Notes under the pieces: generated by a model
Databases searched by the model: none
Seen by the model: the letters and a program-made list of their open reading frames with translations, nothing else
Told to the model about the DNA's origin: nothing
Part shown: positions 46,389-56,987 of the stretch, one piece after another
Numbering within the stretch: position 1 is the first letter of the stretch
How the letters are laid out: the number at the start of each line of letters is the position of its first letter
Made by a program: the position numbers and the translations under genes
NCBI RefSeq assembly: GCF_000505545.1
Contig: NZ_AYTB01000007.1
Location: forward strand, 124,001-188,000
Direction of reading: 5' to 3'
Length of the DNA stretch: 64,000 nucleotides
Source of the DNA: Kurthia huakuii LAM0618
GTDB taxonomy: Bacteria > Bacillota > Bacilli > Bacillales_A > Planococcaceae

Positions 46389-47327
46389 ATGTTCAATCAC
46401 ACAACCGTATTATTAAAAGAAACAGTCGATGGTTTGAACATTCGTCCTGATGGCATTTATGTAGATTGTACGCTCGGCGGCGCTGGACACAGTGAATATC
46501 TCGTAAGTCAGCTGTCGGACGAAGGTAGGTTAATTTGTTTTGACCAAGACCAAATTGCAATCGACAATGCGAAAGAAAGACTGGCACCATATTTAGACCG
46601 CGTGACGTTTGTGCACGCCAATTTCCGCTTTATTCAGCAGGAATTGTTAGCACTCGGCATCACGAAGGTTGACGGCATTCTATATGACTTAGGAGTATCT
46701 TCACCACAACTTGATGTGGCGGAGCGCGGCTTTAGTTATCATCAAGATGCGCCGCTAGATATGCGTATGGACCAAACCGCTGAACTAACAGCATTCCACG
46801 TTGTGAACGACTGGGATTATTCGGACCTTGTTCGTATTTTCTATCGTTATGGCGAAGAAAAATTTTCAAAACAAATCGCTCGTAAAATTGAGGAAGCGCG
46901 TGCAAACGCTCCAATCGAAACGACGAGCGAGCTTGTTGAATTAATCAAAAATGGCATTCCAGCCGCGGCGCGCCGTAAAGGTGGCCACCCAGCAAAACGC
47001 GTATTCCAAGCAATCCGTATTGCAGTTAATGATGAATTAGGTGCAGCCGAAGATTCGCTGCAACAAGCACTTGATTTAATCGATGTTGGTGGTCGCGTGA
47101 GTGTGATTACTTTCCACTCATTAGAAGACCGTCTATGTAAGACATTGTTTAAAGAAAAGTCATCGCTACCAGACTTACCACCAGGTTTACCAGTAATTCC
47201 AGAGCATTTACAGCCGGACTTTAAACTGGTGACGCGCAAACCTATTTTGCCGAGTGATGAGGAACTAGAAGCGAACAATCGCTCACGTTCAGCGAAATTG
47301 CGAATTATAGAACGTATTAAAGGTTAG
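46389..47327 (+). CDS. rsmH: 16S rRNA (cytosine1402-N4)-methyltransferase RsmH
   Basis: Methyltransferase of 312 aa (MraW). [10 protein letters not shown] and [15 protein letters not shown] form the SAM-binding start, [13 protein letters not shown] and [17 protein letters not shown] follow, and [13 protein letters not shown] with ISFHSLEDR-type [11 protein letters not shown] completes the signature. It methylates C1402 of 16S rRNA. It is the first gene of the division operon here because mraZ is missing. The ribosome site TTGGAGGAC is strong. ftsL follows after 15 bp. Confidence 0.97.
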   Translation: MFNHTTVLLKETVDGLNIRPDGIYVDCTLGGAGHSEYLVSQLSDEGRLICFDQDQIAIDNAKERLAPYLDRVTFVHANFRFIQQELLALGITKVDGILYDLGVSSPQLDVAERGFSYHQDAPLDMRMDQTAELTAFHVVNDWDYSDLVRIFYRYGEEKFSKQIARKIEEARANAPIETTSELVELIKNGIPAAARRKGGHPAKRVFQAIRIAVNDELGAAEDSLQQALDLIDVGGRVSVITFHSLEDRLCKTLFKEKSSLPDLPPGLPVIPEHLQPDFKLVTRKPILPSDEELEANNRSRSAKLRIIERIKG

Positions 47328-47342
47328 AGAGGAGTCGTTTAG

Positions 47343-47729
47343 ATGGCATTAGCAAAACCAAAGCAGGATTACATACAGCAACCGTATATTGAACAACAAC
47401 CAGCGTTTAATCCGCAACCGAAAAAACAGCAACCGGCCCGCCGAAAGATTTCAATTTTCAAATGGTCAAAAGCAGAAAAGTTGAGTTTTGTAGTGATGAT
47501 GAGTATTATCGCGATTTTTGCTGTGATGAATTTAAACACTCTATCATCGATTCAAGAGACGTCAGTAAAGATTGGTCAAACAGAAGCACAAATTGACACA
47601 ATCAAACTCGAAAATAGCGAATTATCAAATGAGGTAAGCAGCTTGTCAACACCTGAGCGTATTATGAAGAAGGCAAAAGAGTTAGGCCTAACATCTGATT
47701 CGAAAGTGAAGGTAGTGTCAGGAGAATGA
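47343..47729 (+). CDS. ftsL: cell division protein FtsL
   Basis: Bitopic septum protein of 128 aa. A Gln/Pro-rich cytoplasmic tail (residues 6-35) is followed by a basic stretch, one membrane helix at about 47-66, and an outer coiled coil (QETSVKIGQTEAQIDTIKLENSELSNEVSSL) ending in ERIMKKAKELGL. FtsL bridges DivIC/DivIB and the PBP2B-FtsW synthase. Its stop overlaps the pbpB start by 4 bp (ATGA). The cytoplasmic tail is notably rich in glutamine, as in three other division proteins of this cluster. Confidence 0.94.
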   Translation: MALAKPKQDYIQQPYIEQQPAFNPQPKKQQPARRKISIFKWSKAEKLSFVVMMSIIAIFAVMNLNTLSSIQETSVKIGQTEAQIDTIKLENSELSNEVSSLSTPERIMKKAKELGLTSDSKVKVVSGE

Positions 47730-49930
47730 CAAAACGTAAACGACAAAGTGTATTCGGAAATCGATGGGGAGCCTTTTTAATGCTAGGCATTTTTGGGCTC
47801 CTTTTTCTATTGATGTTTGTACGCATCGCCTTAATTCAAGCAACTGGTTCAGCGGAAGGGCGCAACTTAGCAGCCACTGTAGCCGAAAAACATACGAAGC
47901 AAGAAAGCTTGACCGCTACGCGTGGAAAGATTTTAGACCACAATGGTTCAGTTATTGCCGAGGATGAGCAACGCTACAAGGTTTATGCGATTATTACGCC
48001 AAAAATTTCAGAAGGCTTAAAAGAAAATTATCATGTAGTAGACGTTGACAAGACGGCACGCGTGCTTGCTAAATATATTGATTTATCACAATCTGAAATT
48101 CGTAAAATTATTGTGAAAGCTCAAAAAGAAGATAAGTATCAAGTTGAATTTAATAAGGCCGGGCGCAATTTACCGAACAGTGTGAAAAAGCAAATTGAAG
48201 CGGAAAAACTGCCAGGTATTAATTTTGAAACACAGCTTGTGCGCTTTTATCCAAATGGCATCTTTGCATCAAATCTTGTAGGAATTGTCAAAGAGGAGGA
48301 AGTGCGCGATAAAGAAACGCAGCTATTTACGCGCAAAGTAAGCGGTGAGATGGGCATTGAACGAACGTATAACGATGAATTGTCTGGCACAAACGGAAAA
48401 CTTGAATATCAAAGTGATTTCTGGGGCCGTTTATTGCCAATGAAAGATGAAACAATCGTCCCCGCAAAGGATGGTCAAGACATCTATTTGACGCTCGATA
48501 AAACGATTCAAAGCTTTTTAGAAGATTCGATGTCGCAAGTGCAAAAAAAATACAAACCGGAGTCGATGATGGCCGTTGTTGCTGATCCGAAGACGGGGCG
48601 TATTTTAGCGATGTCACAGCGCCCAACGTTTAACTTAAAAACGCGCGAAGGGTTGGAGAATAGTTGGGCAAACTATTTAACAGAACAAACGATTGAACCG
48701 GGCTCAACAATGAAAACGTTCACGTTAGCAACGGCGATTGAACAAGGTAAATGGGAACCTAATGCGACATTCCAATCAGGGCAATACAAAGTGTATGACG
48801 CGACGATTCGTGATAGCAATCAGCAAGGTTGGGGACGCATCACGTATTTAGAAGGGATTCAACGCTCATCTAACGTCGGCATGGCCAATCTGTTAAAACA
48901 AATTGGACCGGAAACGTTTATGGATTCGCTCAAAACATTCGGATTCGGTACAAAAACAGGCATTGATTTACCGGGTGAAGTAGCTGGGAAGCTGTTAAAC
49001 CAATACCCAATTAATGTCGTAACAACGTCTTATGGTCAAGGTTCGACAGTGACGCCGATTCAAATGATTCAGGCATACTCAGCCATTGCTAATGATGGTA
49101 AGATGATGCAGCCATATGTGATTGATAAAATTGTCGATCCAAATACCGGGAAAACAATTGAGCAACATGAACCAACTGTTAAAGGACAACCGATTTCAGC
49201 GGAAACAGCAAAAGAAGTTCGCGATACATTAGCAACAACGGTGACAGCAGAACATGGGACAGCACGAAAATTTGCGAGTGAAGATTATGAAGTAACCGGT
49301 AAAACGGGAACAGCGCAAATTCCAAAAGCAGGTGGCGGCTATTCATGGGGGAAAAATCAATTCTTGTATTCTTTCCTCGGCAGCGCACCAGCAGATGACC
49401 CACAGCTTGTTATGTATATCGCTGTACAAAAACCAAACTTAGGTGAAAAGTATGTCGGTTCCGACCCAACATCTGAAGTGTTTAACTCTGTGATGGACCG
49501 CAGTTTAAAATATTTAAACGTAGCACCAGAACAAGTAGAGCGCGCAGATGAAGTAGAGGTAAGTAACTATGTCGAGCTAGGTGTCGATGATGCGAAACAA
49601 AAATTAGCAGCTCAAAAACTACAGCCGGTCATTATCGGTGAAGGTGGTAAGCAAGTTGCCGCACAATATCCTGAGAAGGACGAAACTGTATTGGAAGGTG
49701 CGCATCTATTTTTAAAAACAGATAGCGACACGATTCAACTGCCATCATTTAAAGGCTGGTCGTTACGCGATGTTCTGACGTATCAGTCACTTAGTGGGCA
49801 ACAATTCACGATAAAAGGGGAGGGCTTTGTAACGAAGCAATCGCTACCAGCGGGTACAACGCTCGATAAAAACTCAAAGCTGACGATTACATTGCAGCAA
49901 CCAAAAGAACCAACAACACCCAAAAAATAG
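47726..49930 (+). CDS. pbpB: penicillin-binding protein 2B with PASTA domains
   Basis: Class B PBP of 734 aa, the septal transpeptidase that works with FtsW. One N-terminal membrane anchor (about residues 15-35), the PBP dimerisation/pedestal domain, and the transpeptidase domain with SxxK (PGSTMKTF), SxN (RSSNVGM) and KTG (TGKTGTAQ). Two C-terminal PASTA repeats (about residues 605-665 and 670-730) fit PBP2B of Bacillales. It overlaps ftsL by 4 bp and is followed by a terminator, so the division operon is split here. spoVD and murE, which follow in B. subtilis, are absent. Confidence 0.96.
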   Translation: MTKRKRQSVFGNRWGAFLMLGIFGLLFLLMFVRIALIQATGSAEGRNLAATVAEKHTKQESLTATRGKILDHNGSVIAEDEQRYKVYAIITPKISEGLKENYHVVDVDKTARVLAKYIDLSQSEIRKIIVKAQKEDKYQVEFNKAGRNLPNSVKKQIEAEKLPGINFETQLVRFYPNGIFASNLVGIVKEEEVRDKETQLFTRKVSGEMGIERTYNDELSGTNGKLEYQSDFWGRLLPMKDETIVPAKDGQDIYLTLDKTIQSFLEDSMSQVQKKYKPESMMAVVADPKTGRILAMSQRPTFNLKTREGLENSWANYLTEQTIEPGSTMKTFTLATAIEQGKWEPNATFQSGQYKVYDATIRDSNQQGWGRITYLEGIQRSSNVGMANLLKQIGPETFMDSLKTFGFGTKTGIDLPGEVAGKLLNQYPINVVTTSYGQGSTVTPIQMIQAYSAIANDGKMMQPYVIDKIVDPNTGKTIEQHEPTVKGQPISAETAKEVRDTLATTVTAEHGTARKFASEDYEVTGKTGTAQIPKAGGGYSWGKNQFLYSFLGSAPADDPQLVMYIAVQKPNLGEKYVGSDPTSEVFNSVMDRSLKYLNVAPEQVERADEVEVSNYVELGVDDAKQKLAAQKLQPVIIGEGGKQVAAQYPEKDETVLEGAHLFLKTDSDTIQLPSFKGWSLRDVLTYQSLSGQQFTIKGEGFVTKQSLPAGTTLDKNSKLTITLQQPKEPTTPKK

Positions 49931-49964
49931 TCGTTTAGGCGGCTATAACAATACAACGATGACA

Positions 49965-50003
49965 CAGGAAAAAGAAACCGCGCCAACGCTCGGTTTTTTC
50001 CTG
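49965..50003 (+). terminator. terminator after pbpB
   Basis: CAGGAAAAA..ACCG paired with CGGT..TTTTTCCTG around a CGCCAACGCT loop. It is long and AT-flanked, so it may act both ways. Confidence 0.75.
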
Positions 50004-50149
50004 TTTCCTGTTCAAAATCGATAATGTTATCACTTAGTCATAATTGTGTTTGAAATGTAAAAGGCTTTTCTATAAAAAACCTTTTAATTTTAAAGCGAAA
50101 CTACTATGATAGATAACGTATTTAAAAGTTTAAAAGGAGCAATAAAAAC

Positions 50150-51124
50150 ATGTCAGCATCAATCGTTTTCTTGACGTTAATCGTCGCATTTGCCATTTCA
50201 GTGATTCTTGCACCGATGTTAATTCCTGCATTACATCACTTGAAATTTGGTCAAAGTATTCGTGAGGAAGGTCCAAAATCTCACATGAAAAAAGCGGGTA
50301 CACCTACGATGGGTGGTATCATCTTTTTAATTTCAATTATTTTAACAACATTACTTATCGGGGCAGGGAAGGGCTTAATTTCAGCGGAATCAGTTGCGTT
50401 ATTAATCGTACTTTTAGGCTTTGGTATGGTAGGTTTCTTAGATGACGGAATGAAAGTATTTTTCAAACGTAATCTAGGATTAACATCCATTCAAAAATTA
50501 TTATTACAAATCGGTATTTCAATCGTCGCGTATTTTTTAATTACGAATGTTGGTGGTTTTCCAAACGCGCTACACATTCCATTTACAGATAGCTCAATTC
50601 ATTTAGGATGGGTATATGTATTATTTATGATTTTCTGGTTGGTAGGTTTCTCAAATGCCGTCAACTTAACAGATGGCTTAGATGGTCTAGTATCAGGTAC
50701 AGGTGCTGTCGCATTTTTAGCGTATGCGATTATTGCATTTGTCCAACAACAATATGATTTAGCTGTATTCGCTTTTGCGGTAACTGGCGCTTTATTAGGT
50801 TTCCTTATATTTAACAAAAACCCAGCGAAAGTATTTATGGGTGATACAGGTTCATTAGCACTTGGTGGTGCTTTAGCAACATTATCTATTTTAACGCATC
50901 AAGAGCTATTATTATTAATTATCGGTCTTGTATTCGTAGTAGAAACAGCTTCTGTTATGATTCAAGTAGCAGTATTCAAAAAAACAGGAAAACGTGTATT
51001 TAAAATGACCCCAATTCATCACCACTTCGAATTATCTGGCTGGTCAGAGTGGCGCGTTGTGCTTACATTCTGGGGAGTTGGAGTAATCGTAGCAGTGATT
51101 GCAGTGGTTGCGGAGGTTTTATAG
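50150..51124 (+). CDS. mraY: phospho-N-acetylmuramoyl-pentapeptide transferase MraY
   Basis: Integral membrane transferase of 324 aa with ten helices that makes lipid I from UDP-MurNAc-pentapeptide. Conserved loops: [19 protein letters not shown], the catalytic [17 protein letters not shown], and the C-terminal HHHFELSGW. It begins a second transcription unit after the pbpB terminator, and TATGAT at 50105-50110 may be its -10 box. AAAGGAGCA is the ribosome site. Its stop is 1 bp from the murD start. Confidence 0.97.
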   Translation: MSASIVFLTLIVAFAISVILAPMLIPALHHLKFGQSIREEGPKSHMKKAGTPTMGGIIFLISIILTTLLIGAGKGLISAESVALLIVLLGFGMVGFLDDGMKVFFKRNLGLTSIQKLLLQIGISIVAYFLITNVGGFPNALHIPFTDSSIHLGWVYVLFMIFWLVGFSNAVNLTDGLDGLVSGTGAVAFLAYAIIAFVQQQYDLAVFAFAVTGALLGFLIFNKNPAKVFMGDTGSLALGGALATLSILTHQELLLLIIGLVFVVETASVMIQVAVFKKTGKRVFKMTPIHHHFELSGWSEWRVVLTFWGVGVIVAVIAVVAEVL

Positions 51125-51125
51125 G

Positions 51126-52481
51126 ATGAAAAAAATAACAATGTTCGAACATAAAAAAGTATTAGTATTAGGTTTAGCAAAAAGTGGTGTGGCAGCAGCG
51201 GAATTATTACACAAATTAGGCGCGTTTGTAACGGTCAACGACTCAAAACCATTTGATGACAACGATGATGCAAAACGTCTCCTTGAACAAGGCATGCATG
51301 TTATTTGTGGACGCCACCCAGAAGATTTACTTGATGAAGGCTTCGAAGTCGTTGTCAAAAACCCAGGTATTCCGTATTCAAACATTATCGTAAAAGATGC
51401 GATTGAACGTGGTATTCCGGTATGGACCGAGGTGGAATTAGCTTATTTAGTAAGCGAAGCACCGATGATTGGGATTACCGGTTCAAATGGGAAAACAACG
51501 ACCACAACATTGTTATTTAATATTTTGAATGAAGGTAATAAAAAGCCGTTGATTGCTGGCAATATCGGTACGGTTGCTTGTGGTGTTGCTGAAAAAGCAG
51601 CGAGCGACAATGTCATCGTAACGGAATTATCATCGTTTCAACTAATGGGCACAAATGAATTTAAACCGCACATCGCGATTTGGACAAATTTATTTGAAGC
51701 ACATATCGATTACCACGGCACGATGGAAGAATATGCGAACGCAAAATTCAATGTAACGCGTAATCAAGACAACGAAGATTTCTTAATATACAATGCAGAC
51801 CAAGAAATCGTAGCATCATATGTGGCGCAATCAAAAGCGCAAAAAATTCCATTCTCATCAACGCGTATCCTAGAACAAGGGATTAGCTGTGATGCTGACA
51901 ACATTTATTGGAATCGGGAAGCGTTTATGGCGCGTGATGTTATCGCGCTACCAGGGAAGCATAATGTTGAAAATGCCATGTGTGCCATCGCGGCAGCAAA
52001 ATTACTCGATACGCCACAACAAGCAATCGAGCACGTCCTGGCGACATTTGCTGGCGTTGAACACCGCACGCAATTTGTCACAACATTGAACAATCGTAAA
52101 TTTTATAATGATTCAAAAGCGACAAATACGCTCGCAACACGCAGCGCCTTATCAGCATTTAAACAACCAATCGTCTTATTAGCTGGTGGTTTAGAACGTG
52201 GCCATTCATTTGAAGAACTACGTGAATTTATGGGCAATGTCCATGCGGTTGTTGTATCAGGTGAAACAGCAGAGCGTTTTGCAGAGTTTGCAAAATCTTG
52301 TGGCGTCGAAACAATCGAACGAGCAGAATGGGTTGAAGAGGCTGTAGAGAAAGCGTATGCGATGTCGAATGAAGGCGACGTTGTATTATTATCTCCAGCG
52401 TGTGCAAGCTGGGATCAATATAGCCGCTTTGAAGTACGCGGCGAACGTTTCGTTAAAGCCGTACAAGCATTACAGCAATAA
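51126..52481 (+). CDS. murD: UDP-N-acetylmuramoyl-L-alanine:D-glutamate ligase
   Basis: Cytosolic Mur ligase of 451 aa, the same length as in B. subtilis, adding D-Glu to UDP-MurNAc-Ala. An N-terminal Rossmann domain binds the UDP part (VLGLAKSGVAAAELL), the ATP loop is GITGSNGKTTTTTLLF, ELSSFQLM and HRTQFV follow, and the C-terminal domain contains YNDSKATNTLATRSAL. The start at 51126 fits GGAGG 9 nt upstream. murG, murB and spoVE, which follow murD in B. subtilis, are missing, and divIB comes next. Confidence 0.96.
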   Translation: MKKITMFEHKKVLVLGLAKSGVAAAELLHKLGAFVTVNDSKPFDDNDDAKRLLEQGMHVICGRHPEDLLDEGFEVVVKNPGIPYSNIIVKDAIERGIPVWTEVELAYLVSEAPMIGITGSNGKTTTTTLLFNILNEGNKKPLIAGNIGTVACGVAEKAASDNVIVTELSSFQLMGTNEFKPHIAIWTNLFEAHIDYHGTMEEYANAKFNVTRNQDNEDFLIYNADQEIVASYVAQSKAQKIPFSSTRILEQGISCDADNIYWNREAFMARDVIALPGKHNVENAMCAIAAAKLLDTPQQAIEHVLATFAGVEHRTQFVTTLNNRKFYNDSKATNTLATRSALSAFKQPIVLLAGGLERGHSFEELREFMGNVHAVVVSGETAERFAEFAKSCGVETIERAEWVEEAVEKAYAMSNEGDVVLLSPACASWDQYSRFEVRGERFVKAVQALQQ

Positions 52482-52504
52482 ACAAAGAAAGAAGGGAGTA
52501 GCGC

Positions 52505-53299
52505 ATGGAGAAAATCATCGAATTTTCTAAGTTGCAAGAGGCCGCTAATGAGAAAACTTCGCCACATAAGCCGAAGAAAAAAAAGCGCCCGCCAAAAAAG
52601 ATGAACAAGCATACGAAAAAGTTTGCCATCATTATGAGCGCGCTTACGGTGTGCTTGCTTGCGCTGCTTTACTTACAATTGCCGATTAGTCACATCACCA
52701 ACATTACGGTGAATAATACAACGTTAAAAACGACCGCGTATTATGAGCAACAAAGTGGCTTGCAACGAGGAGAATCGTTGTGGCGTTTTAAAAATAGCGA
52801 CATCGAACATCGTTTAGCGCAAGAAAAAACGGTGAAAAAAATAACCGTTAATCGAACATGGCCAAGTGATGTTCATGTAAAGATTATCGAACATCAACCT
52901 GTTGCTTATATACGCGACAGTGCGAATCACCTTGAATATGTATTGGAAAACGGTGCTATTTTGCCGACCGAAAAAGCAATAACAGAAATTGATATGCCAA
53001 TTATGACGGGTTTTAGCGATGAAAAGAAACGCCAACATGCAGTTGAACAACTGCGTCAGCTAGACGATGAAATGTTGCATTCGATTTCAGAGATTTCGCC
53101 GAACAACAAAAAGAAATATGGCGAGTATGCGAAGCTTTATATGAACGACGGCAATATCGTCTACATCGATGTGAAAAATTTAGCGTACAAGTTGCAGTAC
53201 TACCCAGCGATGGTGATGCAGGCGAAAAAAGGTGGCACCGAGAAAGGTGTCTATCATATGGAAGTAGCCAATTCATTTAAAAAGTATAAAAAAGAATGA
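52505..53299 (+). CDS. divIB: cell division protein DivIB/FtsQ
   Basis: Bitopic division protein of 264 aa. A lysine-rich cytoplasmic tail (KPKKKKRPPKKMNKHTKK) leads into a membrane helix at about 40-60. Then comes a POTRA domain (ISHITNITVNNTTLKTTAYYEQQSGL...WRFKNSDIEHRLAQ) and the beta domain. It forms the trimer with DivIC and FtsL that activates septal synthesis. It follows murD by 23 bp. A 207-bp gap separates it from ftsA; no ylxW, ylxX or sbp genes are present there. Confidence 0.93.
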   Translation: MEKIIEFSKLQEAANEKTSPHKPKKKKRPPKKMNKHTKKFAIIMSALTVCLLALLYLQLPISHITNITVNNTTLKTTAYYEQQSGLQRGESLWRFKNSDIEHRLAQEKTVKKITVNRTWPSDVHVKIIEHQPVAYIRDSANHLEYVLENGAILPTEKAITEIDMPIMTGFSDEKKRQHAVEQLRQLDDEMLHSISEISPNNKKKYGEYAKLYMNDGNIVYIDVKNLAYKLQYYPAMVMQAKKGGTEKGVYHMEVANSFKKYKKE

Positions 53300-53438
53300 A
53301 TTTGTGAATATTTTCTGCTGTCGCGTGTAATCTGTTCAAAAATATGAAATAATACGAGATATACAGTGTTTCTATATAAGAAATGTAGGGAAAATGTATA
53401 GCGAATTTCGCATTGACACATATTTCCCATAATATCTT

Positions 53439-53467
53439 TAGACAATAAAAAAGATTTGCAATAAACT
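53439..53467 (+). promoter_or_regulatory. candidate promoter of ftsAZ
   Basis: TAGACA, 17 bp, TAAACT, placed 40 bp before ftsA. A consensus TTGACA at 53413-53418 lacks a well-spaced -10. Confidence is low. Confidence 0.35.
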
Positions 53468-53506
53468 ATAGAGTAACAAAAGACCATTTTATAAGGAGGT
53501 GCCGTA

Positions 53507-54832
53507 ATGGGTGAACCAGAAGTATATGTATCATTAGACATTGGTTCTACGTCTGTAAAATGTATTATCGGTGAAGTTAGCGACGAAGCCGTACACATTA
53601 TTGGCGTGGGCAATGCAAGGTCTACGGGCATTCGTAAAGGAAGCATTGTCGATATTGATGCGACAGTACAATCGATAAAGCGTGCAGTTGACCAAGCTGA
53701 ACGAATGATCGGTATGTCTATACATAAGGTCATTTTAGGAATTCCAGCAGCTCATGTGATGCTACAAGATACTAAAGGCGTCGTAGCTGTCGTGAAAAAT
53801 GATGAGAATCGTGAAATCACGTCCGACGATGTAAACCGCGTATTAGATGCAGCTCAAATGATGTCTCTTTCACCAGATCGTGAGCATATTAATTTAGTAC
53901 CACGCTTTTATACAGTTGATAGCGTATCGGAAATTAAGGATCCTCGCGGCATGTTAGGCATTCGTCTTGAAGTTGATGCGACGATGATTACAACGTCTAA
54001 AACTGTTTTACACAATGTTTTACGTTGCGTAGAAAAAGCGGGCTTAGACATTCAAGAAATCTACTTGCAACCATTAGCAGCAGGCACATTTGCATTGACA
54101 AAAGATGAGCGCAATCGTGGTACGACATTAATCGATATTGGTGGCGAAACAACGACGATCGGCGTTTTTAAAGACGATCAATTGATTCATGCATCAGTTA
54201 TTCCAGTTGGCGGCGAAAACATTACGAAAGATTTATCGCTCGTACTGCGCACATCAACAGAGCAAGCTGAAAAAATTAAATTAGAATATGGCCATGCTTA
54301 TTTCAATGAAGCATCGGATAATGAAGTATTTGACGTACCTGTCATTGGGGCAGATGCGAAAGAACAATTTAGCCAACGTTATATTTCTGAAATTATTAGC
54401 ATGCGTCTTGAAGAGTTATTTGAATTGATTTTAGATGAATTTTATCGTCAAAATCTTTCAGGCTTACCGGGTGGTGTCGTATTAACAGGTGGTGTCGCGA
54501 AGCTAGAAGGTATCGCACAACTTGCGCGCGATTGTCTGCAAACACGCGTCCGTATTGCAGCACCTCAATATATTGGTGTTCGTGACCCTGAATATACATC
54601 AGCTGTCAACTTAATTCGTTATGCACACGCTGACAATCAGTTTTATCATAAGTATGAGGGTGACATTCAGCCATCAGATATGCTGTTAGGCACACAACAA
54701 TCAATGTCGCAGCAAGAACAAGTGGAGTATCAACAACCTGCATCACGCGATGACTATGAAGAAACAGATCATCAACCAAAAGAAAAATTCAGCGATAAAG
54801 TGAAAAAGATTTTCAAAGGTATTTTAGACTAA
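53507..54832 (+). CDS. ftsA: cell division protein FtsA
   Basis: Actin-like membrane tether of the Z-ring, 441 aa. ATP-binding motifs [17 protein letters not shown] and [14 protein letters not shown], then [16 protein letters not shown] Gln-rich stretch (about residues 390-415) separates the actin fold from the C-terminal amphipathic helix [14 protein letters not shown], which binds the membrane. The ribosome site AAGGAGGTG is strong. ftsZ follows after 49 bp in the same transcript. Confidence 0.96.
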   Translation: MGEPEVYVSLDIGSTSVKCIIGEVSDEAVHIIGVGNARSTGIRKGSIVDIDATVQSIKRAVDQAERMIGMSIHKVILGIPAAHVMLQDTKGVVAVVKNDENREITSDDVNRVLDAAQMMSLSPDREHINLVPRFYTVDSVSEIKDPRGMLGIRLEVDATMITTSKTVLHNVLRCVEKAGLDIQEIYLQPLAAGTFALTKDERNRGTTLIDIGGETTTIGVFKDDQLIHASVIPVGGENITKDLSLVLRTSTEQAEKIKLEYGHAYFNEASDNEVFDVPVIGADAKEQFSQRYISEIISMRLEELFELILDEFYRQNLSGLPGGVVLTGGVAKLEGIAQLARDCLQTRVRIAAPQYIGVRDPEYTSAVNLIRYAHADNQFYHKYEGDIQPSDMLLGTQQSMSQQEQVEYQQPASRDDYEETDHQPKEKFSDKVKKIFKGILD

Positions 54833-54881
54833 ACACGATTCATAACGATAGAGAGTGACCGAAGAAATAGGAGGAATAGAG

Positions 54882-56060
54882 ATGATTGGTTTCGAACAGA
54901 ACGAAAATCCACTAGCAGTAATTAAAGTTATTGGTGTTGGTGGCGGCGGTAACAACGCAGTAAACCGAATGATTGAACATGGGGTGCAAGGTGTAGAATT
55001 TATCGCTGTAAATACGGATGCACAAGCATTATTAACATCACAAGCAGATATTAAATTGCAAATCGGCGATAAACTAACTCGTGGTTTAGGCGCAGGTGCT
55101 AATCCTGAAGTAGGTAAAAAAGCTGCTGAAGAAAGCAAAGAACAAATTGAAGAAACATTACAAGGTGCGGATATGGTATTCGTCACTGCAGGTATGGGTG
55201 GCGGTACAGGTACCGGTGCAGCACCAGTAATCGCACAAATCGCACGCGATTTAGGCGCATTAACAGTAGGTGTTGTAACACGCCCATTCTCATTCGAAGG
55301 CCGTAAACGTCAATCACAAGCATTAGCTGGTACTGCAACGATGAAAGAATCAGTAGATACATTAATCGTTATTCCGAACGACCGTCTATTAGAAATCGTT
55401 GATAAAAACACACCAATGCTTGAAGCGTTCCGCGAAGCAGATAACGTATTACGCCAAGGTGTACAAGGTATCTCAGATTTAATCGCTGTACCGGGTTTAA
55501 TCAACCTTGACTTTGCCGATGTAAAAACAATTATGTCAAACAAAGGCTCAGCTCTTATGGGTATCGGGATTGCGACTGGCGAAAAACGCGCAGAAGAAGC
55601 AGCGAAAAAAGCGATTTCAAGTCCATTACTTGAAACGTCAATTGCAGGTGCTAAAGGGGTGTTATTAAACATCACTGGTGGCTCAAGCTTAAGCTTATTC
55701 GAAGTTCAAGAAGCAGCGGATATTATCTCAAGTGCAGCAGCTCCAGATGATGATGAAAATATTATCTTTGGTGCCGTAATTAACGACAACTTAAAAGATG
55801 AAATCATCGTGACAGTAATCGCGACAGATTTCTCTGAAACACATAATGCATTTCCATCAGGACAAGGCGGCTTACAACGCCCAGCAGCGCAACAACAAAC
55901 ACGTCCAGCACCACAACAACAAACGCAACAACCTGTACAGCAACCAGTTCAACATCAATATGAACAACCTGTACAGCAACAACCTCAACAACAGCAACAA
56001 CAGCAAGATGAATTAGAAATTCCAACATTCTTACGTAACCGCAATCGTCGCAATCGCTAG
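54882..56060 (+). CDS. ftsZ: cell division protein FtsZ
   Basis: Tubulin-like GTPase of 392 aa that forms the Z-ring. The signature [10 protein letters not shown] (in [15 protein letters not shown]) and the T7-loop [11 protein letters not shown] are intact. The C-terminal linker (about residues 322-375) is extremely rich in glutamine, with runs of Q, P and V. The end is the conserved peptide [12 protein letters not shown], which binds FtsA and SepF. Start ATG 54882 follows TAGGAGGAATAG. An open frame upstream overlaps the gap and is not coding. A terminator follows immediately; sigE and sigG, which come next in B. subtilis, are absent. Confidence 0.97.
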   Translation: MIGFEQNENPLAVIKVIGVGGGGNNAVNRMIEHGVQGVEFIAVNTDAQALLTSQADIKLQIGDKLTRGLGAGANPEVGKKAAEESKEQIEETLQGADMVFVTAGMGGGTGTGAAPVIAQIARDLGALTVGVVTRPFSFEGRKRQSQALAGTATMKESVDTLIVIPNDRLLEIVDKNTPMLEAFREADNVLRQGVQGISDLIAVPGLINLDFADVKTIMSNKGSALMGIGIATGEKRAEEAAKKAISSPLLETSIAGAKGVLLNITGGSSLSLFEVQEAADIISSAAAPDDDENIIFGAVINDNLKDEIIVTVIATDFSETHNAFPSGQGGLQRPAAQQQTRPAPQQQTQQPVQQPVQHQYEQPVQQQPQQQQQQQDELEIPTFLRNRNRRNR

Positions 56061-56074
56061 AATGTTTTAATCGT

Positions 56075-56107
56075 AAGAGAGCTTCCAATTGGAGGCTCTC
56101 TTTTTTT
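56075..56107 (+). terminator. terminator of ftsAZ
   Basis: AAGAGAGC..TCCAATTGGA..GCTCTCTT hairpin with a T run. Confidence 0.9.
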
Positions 56108-56219
56108 AGAAATCTGATAATTTGTTACACAATTTTAATGTTTTTGATGAATGGCGACCGGGAATAGACGATTGTATGAACAGAATTTTGTTGAAATCTT
56201 CATGGTTCATGGGAATTTA

Positions 56220-56248
56220 TTGATTAATATGGCTGTGCTTGATAAAAT
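56220..56248 (+). promoter_or_regulatory. promoter of the ylmE-sepF operon
   Basis: TTGATT, 17 bp, TAAAAT, 45 bp before the ylmE start. Confidence 0.55.
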
Positions 56249-56293
56249 GAAAATAATATGATAAACAAGTAACTTGAAAAGCTGGGGTTAATC

Positions 56294-56971
56294 ATGACAC
56301 GAATTATTGATAATTTACAAAGCATACAACAAAATATCGATGCGGCTTGTGCAAAAACAGGTCGTAATCCGCAAGAAGTGACGATTATTGCTGTCACAAA
56401 ACAAGTGACAACGGAGCGCGCACAAGAGGCGATTGCTGCTGGTATTCATCATCTCGGTGAAAACCGCCCTGAGCCATTACTTGAAAAGCAACAAACGATT
56501 ACCGAGGGTGCAGTTTGGCACTATATTGGCTCGTTACAAACACGCAAAGTACGCAAAGTTTTAGAGCAAGTAGATTTCATTCACTCGCTCGATCGCTTGA
56601 GCTTAGCTGAAGAGATTAATAAACGTGCAACAAGCGCTGTTAATTGCTTCGTTCAAGTAAACGTATCTGGTGAAGATTCAAAACATGGTTTAACGGCACA
56701 AGAAGTTGAACCATTTATTGAGCAACTAAAAGCATATGAACATATTCGCATTGTCGGCCTTATGACAATGGCGCCGAATACAGAAGATGAAACGATCATT
56801 CGAAATACATTTAAAGGACTAAAAGAGCTTCAATTATCACTTGCTGCAAAACAATATGAGCATGCTCCTTGCACCGAATTGTCGATGGGCATGTCACACG
56901 ACTACGCAATCGCTGTCGAAGAGGGATCTACTTACGTTCGTATTGGTACAGCTTTAGTTGGACTCGACTGA
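56294..56971 (+). CDS. ylmE: pyridoxal phosphate homeostasis protein (YggS/YlmE family)
   Basis: PLP-binding protein of 225 aa with an alanine-racemase-like TIM barrel. The PLP-binding Lys is in TIIAVTKQV near residue 36. Other marks are [40 protein letters not shown] and the phosphate-binding [28 protein letters not shown]. It buffers free PLP and amino-acid pools rather than catalysing a classical reaction. ylmC and ylmD are not present upstream. sepF begins 16 bp downstream. Confidence 0.95.
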   Translation: MTRIIDNLQSIQQNIDAACAKTGRNPQEVTIIAVTKQVTTERAQEAIAAGIHHLGENRPEPLLEKQQTITEGAVWHYIGSLQTRKVRKVLEQVDFIHSLDRLSLAEEINKRATSAVNCFVQVNVSGEDSKHGLTAQEVEPFIEQLKAYEHIRIVGLMTMAPNTEDETIIRNTFKGLKELQLSLAAKQYEHAPCTELSMGMSHDYAIAVEEGSTYVRIGTALVGLD

Positions 56972-56987
56972 TAGGAGGATCCCGCAC

